NCBI GenBank assembly: GCA_003702465.1
Contig: REGF01000005.1
Coordinates: 1 to 22,136, forward strand
Direction of reading: 5' to 3'
Source of the DNA: Candidatus Nitrosomarinus sp.
GTDB lineage: Archaea > Thermoproteota > Nitrososphaeria > Nitrososphaerales > Nitrosopumilaceae
DNA length: 22,136 nucleotides
The notes beneath the pieces were generated by a model. It searched no databases. It was given only the letters and a program-made list of their open reading frames with translations, and was not told the origin of the DNA. Of the stretch, positions 7,072 through 14,026 are shown piece after piece (within the stretch, counting starts at the first letter, position 1; each line of letters starts with the position of its first letter). Made by a program: the position numbers and the translations under genes.

Positions 7072-7079
7072 CTAATAAA
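7072..7079 (-). promoter_or_regulatory. TATA box of the phosphatidyltransferase gene
   Basis: TTTATTAG on the minus strand is centred 25.5 bp before the GTG at 7050, which decides that start and implies a leaderless GTG-initiated mRNA. The rest of the 100-bp gap to the agmatinase stop (7080-7150) shows no other feature. Confidence 0.55.
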
Positions 7080-7150
7080 CTAGATTCCTAATCCAGAGCC
7101 CGTATAACTTCCAAATTAAGCCTAGTAAAAATACAATTAATTTTTTAGAT

Positions 7151-8026
7151 TTATTGATTCTGAGATAAATTCATTGCAATCATAGTTGAGATTATTTTTG
7201 CAGCTAATGAGGCAGTAGCACCATTATCATGATAAGGATTCAATTCTACAATATCCACTCCGGTAACTTTTGTATTTTCAAAAGAATCAATCATATCAAA
7301 TAGTTCTCTAGAAGTAATACCAACGGCTTCAGGATTTCCTACACCTGGAGCATATGCAGGATCTAAAACATCAAGATCAAAACTAGAATAAACAGTATCA
7401 AAAGTGGAAATATGATCTTTAATTAATGCAGGTCCTTTACCATCTCTAATCTCCTTATCAGAAACTGTTTTAATTTTATTTTCAGTAAGAAATTCTAATT
7501 CTTCTTTTACAAATGCTCTGGCTCCAACATGCAAAATATTTTCAGAACCACGTTCTTCTACAACCCTTCTCAAATAGGAAGCATGACTTAATCGTATATC
7601 TGCAAATTCATCACGTAAATCATAATGTGCATCAAAAACAACGTAACCAGTTTCTTTTGGAAAACTAGTGTAAGTTCCATAAGTAATAGAGTGTTCACCA
7701 CCCAAAATGAAAAGTTGTTTTTGCTTTGCAACAAGTTCAGTAGTAATTTTTTTTAGCATATCAATCATTTCAGATGCTACAACAGTATGACGTGTATTAC
7801 CTAGATCTTCAATATTTACAGATTCTAAGTCAACTCCAAGTTTGGGATGAAAAATTTCAATATTATTAAAAGAATCACGAATTGCATCAGCTCCAAATCT
7901 ACAACCTGGTTTGTAAGAATGAGTAGCATCAAAAGGTACACCAAAAATTGTGGCAATAGGCTCACCGCCCTCATCAGAACCAGTGATTAAGGGATTCTTA
8001 TTCATGTATAAATCAAGAAAACTCAT
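7151..8026 (-). CDS. speB: Agmatinase / ureohydrolase-family protein
   Basis: A 291-residue arginase-fold binuclear Mn enzyme. All six metal ligands are present: H112 in LGGEHSITYG, D132/H134/D136 in FDAHYDLRDEF, and D217/D219 in SFDLDVLDP, followed by AYAPGVGNPEAVG, the agmatinase-type signature. It would hydrolyse agmatine to putrescine and urea; in some archaea the natural substrate is N1-aminopropylagmatine, giving spermidine directly. Urea release could also feed ammonia oxidation if urease is present elsewhere (inference). It lies 5 bp after thrS and is probably cotranscribed; GGTG (8035-8038) serves as a Shine-Dalgarno site. A DHS-like enzyme, which consumes polyamines, is encoded 3 kb away. 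Confidence 0.88.
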   Translation of the reverse strand: MSFLDLYMNKNPLITGSDEGGEPIATIFGVPFDATHSYKPGCRFGADAIRDSFNNIEIFHPKLGVDLESVNIEDLGNTRHTVVASEMIDMLKKITTELVAKQKQLFILGGEHSITYGTYTSFPKETGYVVFDAHYDLRDEFADIRLSHASYLRRVVEERGSENILHVGARAFVKEELEFLTENKIKTVSDKEIRDGKGPALIKDHISTFDTVYSSFDLDVLDPAYAPGVGNPEAVGITSRELFDMIDSFENTKVTGVDIVELNPYHDNGATASLAAKIISTMIAMNLSQNQ

Positions 8027-8031
8027 AGTAT

Positions 8032-9900
8032 CTACACCATAAGATTTGGTCGTTTGGAGATGTATTTTGGAAAATTCAAACCTGTAAATGGTTTATCTTT
8101 TGTTTGTTCATGAATTTCATTTATGAATTCATCAAAAGATATCTCTCTAACAGATCCAGTCTTTCTATCACGAATACTTAGATTTTCAGAATTAGCTTCC
8201 TTTTCTCCAATAACAAGAATGTATCGAATCCATTCTTTTTCAGCTTCACGAATTCTTTTTCCAATACTTTCATTTCGATCATCAATGTCAACTCTTACAG
8301 AGTTTGCAGAAATTTTATCAGTTAATTTTTCACAAAAATCATAAAATTCTTCTTTAAGAGGAATTATTCTAACTTGTGTAGGAGATAACCATAATGGAAG
8401 CATAGGTTTTCTACCTTCATGTGAATCAGTTGCTGCTTTTTCTAATAATGCATAAATGATTCTTTCAATTGCACCGCTTGGAGAATTGTGTAAGATTATT
8501 GGATGTTTTTTATTATTATTTTCATCAACAAATTCAATTCCATATCTGTTTCCATTTTCAACATCAATTTGATCAGTAGATAACGCAGATGCCTTACCTA
8601 GATTATCAATAAAATTAAATTCCCATTTCAAAACAAAATAAAAGAATTTTTCAGTCCACATTTCAACCAAAACAGGTTTACCATTCTTTTTTACTAATTC
8701 TTCAATTGTAGATTTGTTTTCATTGTAGAAATCCTCAGTGAATCGAATCGCCATATCATAATCTGAATTTTCAATTCCTAAATTAGACAGTACACTTTGA
8801 GACAAATCAAATCTAACTTTAATTTCATCAATTGCTTGTTTCATATCACCACAAAAGGCATGGCAATCAGGCATGGTGAAAGCTCTAAGACGTCTTAATC
8901 CCACTAATTCGCCAGATTGTTCTCTTCTAAAGCTATATCGCGTAAGTTCATAAAGTTTGTAAGGCAAATTTTTGAAAGACATTTGAAAATGATTTGCCAT
9001 AAGGAATTGTCCAAAACAGGCAGCAAATCGAAGAAATAATTTTTTTCCATCAGAATCAATATTGTATTGTCGTGCAGGAAATCGATTAAAGTAACTTACC
9101 ATACTAGGATGTTCAGAATCATACATGATTGGAGTCTCTACTTCATATCCACCATATTCTTTGACTCTATCAGTTACATATCGTTCAATTAGAGATTTCA
9201 TTAAACGACCGTTTGGAAAAAATCTCATATTACCAGAATCAGATGCAGTTTCATAATCAGCTATACCCATTTTTTTCATTAAAGCAACATGAGGAGGAGG
9301 TTGATCAACATGACGCTGTTTAGCAGCTTCATACTTTGCCAGAATTTCCAATTTTGGATGTTTTGAAAAGTCAAAATCACCAATATTTGACATTGTTCCA
9401 TCAGGTGACATAATTTTCCAAATAGAACGAATTTTAGATTCACCTTCTAATGCTTCAGAAGTTAATTCAGAATCAGATTCTACTGTAGGTGAATCTTTAG
9501 TTACAACCTTTGAACTTTCAGCTAATGGATGTCCTTTTACTTGTAATTTGTATGATTTAGTCCAACCAAATGGAGAATGAGAAACATCCAAATCAGATGC
9601 AGATGATTCCATTTCTTTTAACAATGAAATTGCTACAGAAGGTTTAGCAAGATTAGAACTCAAGTGAGCATAAGGATAGAGTAGTAATTTTTTACAGCCA
9701 ATTTTTTGCATAGACTCTTTAATTTGAGATATTGCATTTTGAGCAACACTAGAATCATCACCATCTTCAATAGCAACAAAAACAACTACTAATTCTTCTA
9801 GTCTTTGAGTGTCAGTATTTGTAATTTCTTCTGCACTTTTAATCTCTTTTTTTGTAGGAGTATATTCAATGCTATCACAGTGTAATTGTAAAATTCGCAT
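8032..9900 (-). CDS. thrS: Threonyl-tRNA synthetase, archaeal type
   Basis: 622 residues; charges tRNA-Thr in the cytoplasm. The N-terminus (1 to about 145; MRILQLHCDSIEYTPTKKEI and YPYAHLSSNLAKP at 76-87) is the archaeal serine-editing domain related to D-aminoacyl-tRNA deacylase, not the bacterial TGS/HxxxH editing module. The class II catalytic core has the zinc ligands C295 (RFAACFGQ), H347 (DCHAF) and H471 (LHNSPSG), motif 2 around TRYSFRREQSG (320-330), and motif 3 Arg at 480 (GAIERI). The anticodon-binding domain begins near LSPTQVRIIPL (about 506). Complete, with both editing and catalytic parts in one chain. First gene of a two-gene operon with the agmatinase. Confidence 0.96.
   Translation of the reverse strand: MRILQLHCDSIEYTPTKKEIKSAEEITNTDTQRLEELVVVFVAIEDGDDSSVAQNAISQIKESMQKIGCKKLLLYPYAHLSSNLAKPSVAISLLKEMESSASDLDVSHSPFGWTKSYKLQVKGHPLAESSKVVTKDSPTVESDSELTSEALEGESKIRSIWKIMSPDGTMSNIGDFDFSKHPKLEILAKYEAAKQRHVDQPPPHVALMKKMGIADYETASDSGNMRFFPNGRLMKSLIERYVTDRVKEYGGYEVETPIMYDSEHPSMVSYFNRFPARQYNIDSDGKKLFLRFAACFGQFLMANHFQMSFKNLPYKLYELTRYSFRREQSGELVGLRRLRAFTMPDCHAFCGDMKQAIDEIKVRFDLSQSVLSNLGIENSDYDMAIRFTEDFYNENKSTIEELVKKNGKPVLVEMWTEKFFYFVLKWEFNFIDNLGKASALSTDQIDVENGNRYGIEFVDENNNKKHPIILHNSPSGAIERIIYALLEKAATDSHEGRKPMLPLWLSPTQVRIIPLKEEFYDFCEKLTDKISANSVRVDIDDRNESIGKRIREAEKEWIRYILVIGEKEANSENLSIRDRKTGSVREISFDEFINEIHEQTKDKPFTGLNFPKYISKRPNLMV
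8035..8038 (-). promoter_or_regulatory. Shine-Dalgarno-like GGTG of the agmatinase gene
   Basis: GGTG, overlapping the end of thrS, is 8 nt before the ATG at 8026. It matches the archaeal anti-SD (GGAGGTGAT) and is what an operon-internal gene needs, unlike the leaderless first genes here. Confidence 0.5.
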
Positions 9901-9922
9901 GACTGAAATTGATTATTGTCAG

Positions 9923-9928
9923 TTTAAA
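9923..9928 (-). promoter_or_regulatory. TATA box of the thrS operon
   Basis: TTTAAA is centred 25.5 bp upstream of the thrS ATG at 9900. The site is self-complementary; the minus-strand gene is the only one at the right distance. Confidence 0.5.
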
Positions 9929-9969
9929 ATCGTTAGTATTTACTTTAAATTGAAAATTATGTGCCTGAA

Positions 9970-10572
9970 TCAAACAAATTGGAAATTTTTTACGCCTTTC
10001 CAGATATACCAAGTTCCAATAGTTCTATAGGGAATCCATTTGTTTGTGATTTTCAAGATTTCAGCATTTGTAGGATTTTCTAATCCATATAATTTTTTGA
10101 TACCATTTATCAATCCAAGATCACCTAATGGAAATACATCCAATCTACCCAATCCAAATATCAAATACATTTCAGCTGTCCATTTCCCAATTCCACGAAT
10201 TTTTATTAATTCAGAAATTACTTCATCATCAGACATCTTTTTAAAAATTTTAAAATTCAATTTTTTATCTACAATCAATTTTGAAATATCAAAAATATAT
10301 TCTGCTTTCATTCTTGATAAGCCAACAGATTTAATTTCATTTGTAGATGAATTAACAATATCAATTGGAGTAGGGTAGGTTGTACCAAATAAATTTTTAA
10401 ATTTTAAAGAAATTGATTTGCCTGCACTATCAGATATTTGCTGGGTGATGATAGCTTCAATTAATGCTTCAAAAGGATTAGAAATAGTTTTGAGTTTACA
10501 TTCACCAACAGAAGAAATTATTTTTTTTAATTTTTTGTCCTTGTTTAAAACATCTAGTGCATCTTCATACAT
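9970..10572 (-). CDS. AlkA-like DNA-3-methyladenine glycosylase (HhH-GPD)
   Basis: A 200-residue base-excision glycosylase of the helix-hairpin-helix-GPD superfamily, which removes alkylated bases from DNA. The order of motifs fits: FEALIEAIITQQIS near 34-47 (core helices), the hairpin LIKIRGIGKWTAEM at 122-135, then catalytic D151 in VFPLGDLGL. There is no Cys cluster after the core, so it is not an Endo III/MutY iron-sulfur enzyme, and no Lys in the hairpin as expected for OGG1-type lyases; AlkA/MPG-II type is the best reading. At 200 residues it lacks the N-terminal beta domain of E. coli AlkA, as in many prokaryotic short forms. It runs in the same direction as, and 40 bp after, the 10613-10966 unknown. 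Confidence 0.88.
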   Translation of the reverse strand: MYEDALDVLNKDKKLKKIISSVGECKLKTISNPFEALIEAIITQQISDSAGKSISLKFKNLFGTTYPTPIDIVNSSTNEIKSVGLSRMKAEYIFDISKLIVDKKLNFKIFKKMSDDEVISELIKIRGIGKWTAEMYLIFGLGRLDVFPLGDLGLINGIKKLYGLENPTNAEILKITNKWIPYRTIGTWYIWKGVKNFQFV

Positions 10573-10612
10573 ATCATATCTAAAAAGAAATCATATTTCA
10601 AGGATGATAAAA

Positions 10613-10966
10613 TCAATTAGATATTTTTTGGCGAATTGAAATGACTGATCTAAGTACTAACCCAGACAATCCTAAATTTGTTGTAAGAAATGTAAAAGCT
10701 CTACTTAATGCATCTTCACCAAGAAAACCTTCATCATAAATCATTTCAATTGTACCCTTGTTTGTTTTAACATATGAGGTAATTAGAGAGTATGAACCCA
10801 GTTTTGGATCTACTTTTTCCAAATAAAGTCTCAATTCAATATCAGATATTTCAAATTCATCTTGAATAAAATTTCCATTTTGAAGTAAAAATTTAGTCTC
10901 ATTAGGATTTTTATCTACTCTACTAGTATCATGTAAATCAATTATGTCCATACAATCAATATTCAA
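10613..10966 (-). CDS. Conserved-looking hypothetical protein
   Basis: 117 residues, not recognised. The sequence reads as a compact soluble alpha/beta protein: an acidic first half, a strand-rich stretch (SYSLITSYVKTNKGTIEMIY, about 58-77), then an amphipathic helix and a hydrophobic C-terminal helix (LTTNLGLSGLVLRSVISI). No cysteine cluster, signal peptide or known motif is visible. Start: TTG at 10966 is favoured because an A+T element (10987-10994) is centred 24.5 bp upstream; the ATG at 10951 has no such element. It shares strand with the AlkA-like gene 40 bp downstream and is divergent from the DHS-like gene. Function unknown. Confidence 0.65.
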   Translation of the reverse strand: MNIDCMDIIDLHDTSRVDKNPNETKFLLQNGNFIQDEFEISDIELRLYLEKVDPKLGSYSLITSYVKTNKGTIEMIYDEGFLGEDALSRAFTFLTTNLGLSGLVLRSVISIRQKISN

Positions 10967-11037
10967 TTGATTGGTAGATAAGTAAATTTATTTTGAAACT
11001 AAGTGTTAATTCCAATTTTTCACTAATAACATAAGTA

Positions 11038-11044
11038 TTATTTA
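11038..11044 (+). promoter_or_regulatory. TATA-like box of the DHS-like gene
   Basis: TTATTTA is centred 27 bp upstream of the ATG at 11068, implying little or no leader and excluding the 4-codon ATG ORF at 11051 from the transcript. Confidence 0.45.
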
Positions 11045-11067
11045 CAGTCAATGAAAACCAACTAAAA

Positions 11068-12138
11068 ATGGATCCGCATCAATTTCATGGAAAAGACATT
11101 CCACACATTAAATTAGATCCTAAAATGAATATTGAAGATTTAGTAGAAGTATTTGCAAATTCAGGTTTTAATGGAAGACAATTAGGAGAAGCAGCAAAAC
11201 TTTATGCAAAAATGATTGAGGAAGATGCTACAATTTGTTTGACAATATCAGGTGCAATGACACCTGTGGGATTTGGTGGAATAATCAAAACTTTGATTGA
11301 AAGAGGATTTGTGGATTGGATTGTCACTACAGGTGCAAATGTGTATCATGAAGATCATTTTGCATTAGGATTACCAGTTAAACAAGGAAGTTTTGATGTT
11401 GATGACATGAAATTATATGAAAATGAAATTGTACGAATCAGAGATGTTTACATTAAATTTGAAGAAACATTAGAAGCAGAGGATCAAACAATTCAAAAGA
11501 TGTTTGCCGATGATTTTCAGGATAAATCATTTACAACAGCAGAATTTTGTAATTTATTAGGTAAAAGAAGTAAAAAAATTGCAAAACATCCAGAAAGAAG
11601 TTTTATTACAACTGCATACGAATATGATGTTCCTGTATACATTTCAACAATGAAAGATTCATCATTGGCATTGAATCTAGCAGTGCATAGATTAGAAGAT
11701 AAAAAATTTGATCTAGATTTTGTTAGAGAAATTATTGAACAAGCAGCAATTGTTTATGATTCCAAAAAATCCGCAATTTTAGAATTAGGTGGAGGAGTTC
11801 CAAAAAATACTGCTCAGCAAACAGGGCCACTTTTAGATCAAATTTTAAAAAGAAATGATGGAGGCCAAGAATACATTATTCAGATTACGGATGCACGTCC
11901 AGATACAGGAGGATTATCAGGGGCAACCTTACAAGAAGGAAAGAGTTGGGGAAAGATTCAAGATTCTCATGAAGGCATTATAACAGTTTATGCAGATGCA
12001 ACAATCGCATTTCCAATTCTAGCATTATACGTTCTAAGTAATCAAAAAGAAAGAAAACCAAAAAGACTCTATAAAAAAATCGGACAGCTGTATGATAATT
12101 TGAGTAAAGATTACTTCAACAACCCAAAAAATAATTAA
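11068..12138 (+). CDS. Deoxyhypusine synthase-like protein (DHS-like subgroup)
   Basis: 356 residues, NAD-dependent aminobutyl-transferase family. Family features: LTISGAMTPVG at 58-68, TTGANVYHEDH at 87-97, LELGGGVPKN at 238-247, and the intermediate-forming Lys, K296, in KSWGK, then YADATIAFPILALY. Canonical DHS transfers the spermidine aminobutyl group to a Lys of aIF5A. From memory, human DHS has GSDSGARPDEAVSWGK and an H288 that binds spermidine; here the aligned stretches are GGLSGATLQEGKSWGK and PKN, so H288, D313 and D316 are not conserved. That is the pattern of the DHS-like group widespread in bacteria, some of which make homospermidine. Whether this one hypusinates aIF5A is therefore open. 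The stop overlaps the convergent zinc-protein gene by 4 bp. Confidence 0.85.
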   Translation: MDPHQFHGKDIPHIKLDPKMNIEDLVEVFANSGFNGRQLGEAAKLYAKMIEEDATICLTISGAMTPVGFGGIIKTLIERGFVDWIVTTGANVYHEDHFALGLPVKQGSFDVDDMKLYENEIVRIRDVYIKFEETLEAEDQTIQKMFADDFQDKSFTTAEFCNLLGKRSKKIAKHPERSFITTAYEYDVPVYISTMKDSSLALNLAVHRLEDKKFDLDFVREIIEQAAIVYDSKKSAILELGGGVPKNTAQQTGPLLDQILKRNDGGQEYIIQITDARPDTGGLSGATLQEGKSWGKIQDSHEGIITVYADATIAFPILALYVLSNQKERKPKRLYKKIGQLYDNLSKDYFNNPKNN

Positions 12139-12347
12139 AATTTGCTAAATCTAGCACGTTCTAGTTCACGATCATCTTTAGATTCTTTTTTCCATTCCTT
12201 ATAGTGATCCTTACAAAGAATTGTTTTTTTTCCTTTAGAATTTACACGTAAACCTGCATTTTCAACTTTAGTTGTATTTAGTGAACGAGCGCCATCTTGA
12301 TCACAGCTTTCAACATTACATTTTGCACCTTTTGCAACAATGCCCAT
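12135..12347 (-). CDS. Small zinc-binding-type protein, function unknown
   Basis: 70 residues with C10-x4-C15 and C45-x2-H48 (ILCKDHYKEW), a plausible CCCH zinc knuckle or ribbon, followed by a highly charged helical tail (KKESKDDRELERARFSKF). The name of the family is not known to me. A clear TATA box, TATAAATAAC (12367-12376), sits 25 bp before the ATG at 12347, which supports expression and the start. It is divergent from S25e across a 134-bp gap holding both promoters, and convergent with the DHS-like gene with a 4-bp stop overlap. The charged tail suggests association with the ribosome or nucleic acid (inference). Confidence 0.75.
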   Translation of the reverse strand: MGIVAKGAKCNVESCDQDGARSLNTTKVENAGLRVNSKGKKTILCKDHYKEWKKESKDDRELERARFSKF

Positions 12348-12366
12348 AAATTACTATAATCAAGAT

Positions 12367-12376
12367 GTTATTTATA
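12367..12376 (-). promoter_or_regulatory. TATA box of the 70-residue zinc protein gene
   Basis: TATAAATAAC on the minus strand, centred 25 bp upstream of the ATG at 12347. One of the best consensus matches in the window. Confidence 0.6.
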
Positions 12377-12451
12377 CTTGAAAATTGGAATGAATTTTCA
12401 AACAATATTAAAAATTGTAGTTCAAAGAACCTGAAATTAGCCGATTAATCG

Positions 12452-12460
12452 TTTATAATA
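12452..12460 (+). promoter_or_regulatory. TATA box of the S25e gene
   Basis: TTTATAATA is centred about 26 bp upstream of the ATG at 12482; leaderless mRNA expected. Confidence 0.6.
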
Positions 12461-12481
12461 GGAATATTTTTTTCATAAAAT

Positions 12482-12769
12482 ATGGCTGGAGCAAATAAAC
12501 CAAGTGGTTCTAAAGATTCCAAGAAAGGAAAAAAAGACAAAGGTGAAGGAGGACCAAAAAAAGCAGAAATTACTGTCATGTTAAATGAACAACAAGCCAT
12601 GAAAGTAATTCAAAATGCTAAAGTCGTAACAGTTCAAGATCTTGCAAGACAAACTGGTGTTAAAATATCAGCTGCAAATGCTTTCTTAAAACAATCAGTT
12701 GCAAAAGGCACTGTAAAGAAAGTTGGTGGATATGCAGGACATCATTTGTATCAAGTAGTTTCCTCATAG
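12482..12769 (+). CDS. rps25e: Small ribosomal subunit protein S25e (eS25)
   Basis: 95 residues: a Lys/Gly-rich disordered N-terminus (about 1-27, GSKDSKKGKKDKGEGGPKK) and a winged-helix core (about 28-95) with VVTVQDLARQTGVKISAANA as the helix-turn-helix and GYAGHHLYQVV as the wing. This matches archaeal/eukaryotic S25e of the small-subunit head, near the E site. S25e is typical of TACK archaea and eukaryotes. The last 19 bp overlap the 3' end of the convergent cyclophilin-fold gene, the largest coding overlap in the window. The ATG is supported by a TATA box at 12452-12460. Confidence 0.92.
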   Translation: MAGANKPSGSKDSKKGKKDKGEGGPKKAEITVMLNEQQAMKVIQNAKVVTVQDLARQTGVKISAANAFLKQSVAKGTVKKVGGYAGHHLYQVVSS

Positions 12770-13137
12770 AGACGTAAAACATCTCCAGGTTTAACATTCT
12801 TCAATACATCATCATTATCAGTAAATTTTCCAATAGGTGTCATTTTTTTAGCAGATTTTACATTTCCTACGTAAAAGCAAAAACTTCCAGTAGAGGGTAA
12901 AAATGCAACATCACCTTTGACAAATTCTGTTCTTGCCCTTTCAATTCCAGAATCAACATCAGTTTCAAAATATACAATACTTTGACCTAACAAATGAGAA
13001 TTACCTTCCAAAGGTAAAGATCTCATTATCGTTCCAACAGTTCTTGGAGATAGATGTCTCTTTAGATCACAAGATAATTTTACTTTACCATTTATTTCCA
13101 AAATCAATTGTTTGCGGGAGACTGAAGAAGTACTCAA
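12751..13137 (-). CDS. Cyclophilin-fold protein (TM1367/DUF369-like)
   Basis: About 128 residues forming an all-beta protein: KQLILEINGKVKLSCDLKRH, then LSPRTVGTIMRSLPLEGNSH, FVKGDVAFLPSTGSFCFYVG and a VKPGDVLRLYE end. This is the layout of the short cyclophilin-like family (Cyclophil_like), which shares the beta-barrel of peptidyl-prolyl isomerases but whose activity is largely unproven. The open frame runs on to an ATG at 13197, but that would overlap the divergent rpo6 gene by 8 bp even if rpo6 starts at 13190 and gives a Leu/Tyr-rich, non-family extension. TTG at 13137 is preferred because the palindromic TATATA at 13161-13166 lies 26.5 bp upstream. Next in-frame alternatives are TTG codons 10-12 residues further in. 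Confidence 0.78.
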   Translation of the reverse strand: MSTSSVSRKQLILEINGKVKLSCDLKRHLSPRTVGTIMRSLPLEGNSHLLGQSIVYFETDVDSGIERARTEFVKGDVAFLPSTGSFCFYVGNVKSAKKMTPIGKFTDNDDVLKNVKPGDVLRLYEETT

Positions 13138-13159
13138 TTTGTAGAATAAAATGATTAGA

Positions 13160-13168
13160 TTATATAAC
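13160..13168. promoter_or_regulatory. Shared bidirectional TATA box (cyclophilin-like gene / rpo6)
   Basis: TTATATAAC contains the self-complementary TATATA at 13161-13166. Its centre is 26.5 bp from the TTG at 13190 on the plus strand and 26.5 bp from the TTG at 13137 on the minus strand. No other TATA-like element is present at the right distance for either gene, so one box appears to serve both leaderless genes. Confidence 0.55.
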
Positions 13169-13189
13169 GTTTTAAGAGAATTTTTGTAC

Positions 13190-13675
13190 TTGTCCAATCC
13201 TGAAGAACCTCAATTAGCTACACCTGAAACTGAAATTACTGAAGGTGAAGTAGATGCAAATTTAGGATTAAACAAAGCTTTAGACACTTATCGAAAATTG
13301 ATTGAAAAAAAGGATGGCGCAGAACCACTATCTGAAAAAGATCAAGCAGCTCTAGAGAATAGAATTAAAGAAATTGAAGATAGAGAAGTTGTAGAAAAAA
13401 TCGAAGATCATGATCCAGTTGAAATTCCTTGTGAAAAAGGAAAAATCACTATTGGTCCTCCAACACTTACAAGATTTGAACAGGCAAGAATTATGGGTGC
13501 AAGAGCTTTACAATTATCATTAGGAGCCCCACCATTTATCACAATACCAAAAAGTGCAAGGATCTCTTTAGATATTTCAATGGAAGAATTAGAAAAAAAA
13601 GTAATTCCAATTACCATTAGGAGAGTTTTACCAAATGGAGATTACCAAAACATCCCAATTGATTATTTTCTATAA
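13190..13675 (+). CDS. rpo6: DNA-directed RNA polymerase subunit Rpo6 (RpoK/omega homologue)
   Basis: About 161 residues. The C-terminal part (about 86-161) is the Rpo6/RPB6/omega core, with PTLTRFEQARIMGARALQLS and LGAPPFITIP, which clamps the largest polymerase subunit and helps assembly. The first 85 residues are an extra, acidic, probably helical and flexible region (rich in E, D and K); archaeal Rpo6 is usually under 100 residues, and acidic extensions are known from eukaryotic RPB6. The open frame reaches an ATG at 13151, but that codon lies upstream of the TATA box and gives IRLYNVLREFLY, unlike an N-terminus of this family. TTG at 13190 is therefore preferred. Alba follows 54 bp downstream on the same strand. 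Confidence 0.88.
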   Translation: MSNPEEPQLATPETEITEGEVDANLGLNKALDTYRKLIEKKDGAEPLSEKDQAALENRIKEIEDREVVEKIEDHDPVEIPCEKGKITIGPPTLTRFEQARIMGARALQLSLGAPPFITIPKSARISLDISMEELEKKVIPITIRRVLPNGDYQNIPIDYFL

Positions 13676-13696
13676 AGAACCAATCGTCGATAAAAC

Positions 13697-13702
13697 TTAA
13701 AA
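13697..13702 (+). promoter_or_regulatory. TATA-like box of the Alba gene
   Basis: TTAAAA is centred 30 bp before the ATG at 13730 and would give a leader of a few nucleotides. It lies in the short gap after rpo6, so read-through from rpo6 is also possible. Confidence 0.35.
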
Positions 13703-13729
13703 GAACAAAAAATTTTGGAATGTTGTATA

Positions 13730-14026
13730 ATGCTCATGGAAGACGCAAATGAACCGAAAGGTCAAGAGCAGACCGAAATAAACATTGGAAACGATCCAGT
13801 AATGCTCACTGCAGTAGACGTAGTATCAAAACTCATGAATCAAAATAACATTGTGTTGAAAGCAAGAGGAAATGCAATTCCTAATGCAGTGGCAGTAGCA
13901 AACATAATTACAGAAAAAATGTTAAAAGATGTAACAAAAGTTGGCAAAATTAATTTAGATACAGTTGAGAAAGCAGGAATTGGAAAAATGACATCCACAG
14001 TAGAAATAATTATCAATAAAATTTAG
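13730..14026 (+). CDS. albA: Alba-family chromatin / RNA-binding protein
   Basis: About 98 residues with the IF3-C-like Alba fold: NDPVMLTAVDVVSKL, then NIVLKARGNAIPNAVAVANI (the central RNA/DNA-contacting KARG strand-helix) and a final TSTVEIIINKI strand. Alba dimers coat DNA and bind RNA. In Sulfolobus Alba the N-terminal IGKKPVMNY carries K16/K17, whose acetylation tunes DNA binding; here the aligned stretch is IGNDPVMLT, so both lysines are replaced, one by Asp. The N-terminus is acidic (MLMEDANEPKGQEQTE). Starts possible at 13730 or 13736 (ATG); the TTG at 13715 seems too far upstream. The stop overlaps the convergent HTH gene by 4 bp. Confidence 0.9.
   Translation: MLMEDANEPKGQEQTEINIGNDPVMLTAVDVVSKLMNQNNIVLKARGNAIPNAVAVANIITEKMLKDVTKVGKINLDTVEKAGIGKMTSTVEIIINKI

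Noticed and set aside
7080..7150. Possible small RNA in the phosphatidyltransferase-agmatinase gap
   Set aside because: Slightly higher G+C than its surroundings, but no stable hairpin, B-box or box C/D pair could be seen by eye.
9809..10639. Plus-strand frames across thrS, the AlkA-like gene and their gap
   Set aside because: All are antisense to recognised conserved proteins and lack any family features.
11051..11065. Four-codon ATG ORF just before the DHS-like gene
   Set aside because: It lies only about 10 bp after the TATA-like box, upstream of the expected transcript start; frequent by chance in A-rich DNA.
13151..13189. Upstream part of the rpo6 frame from ATG 13151
   Set aside because: It contains the TATA box itself and encodes residues unlike Rpo6; the TTG at 13190 fits better.
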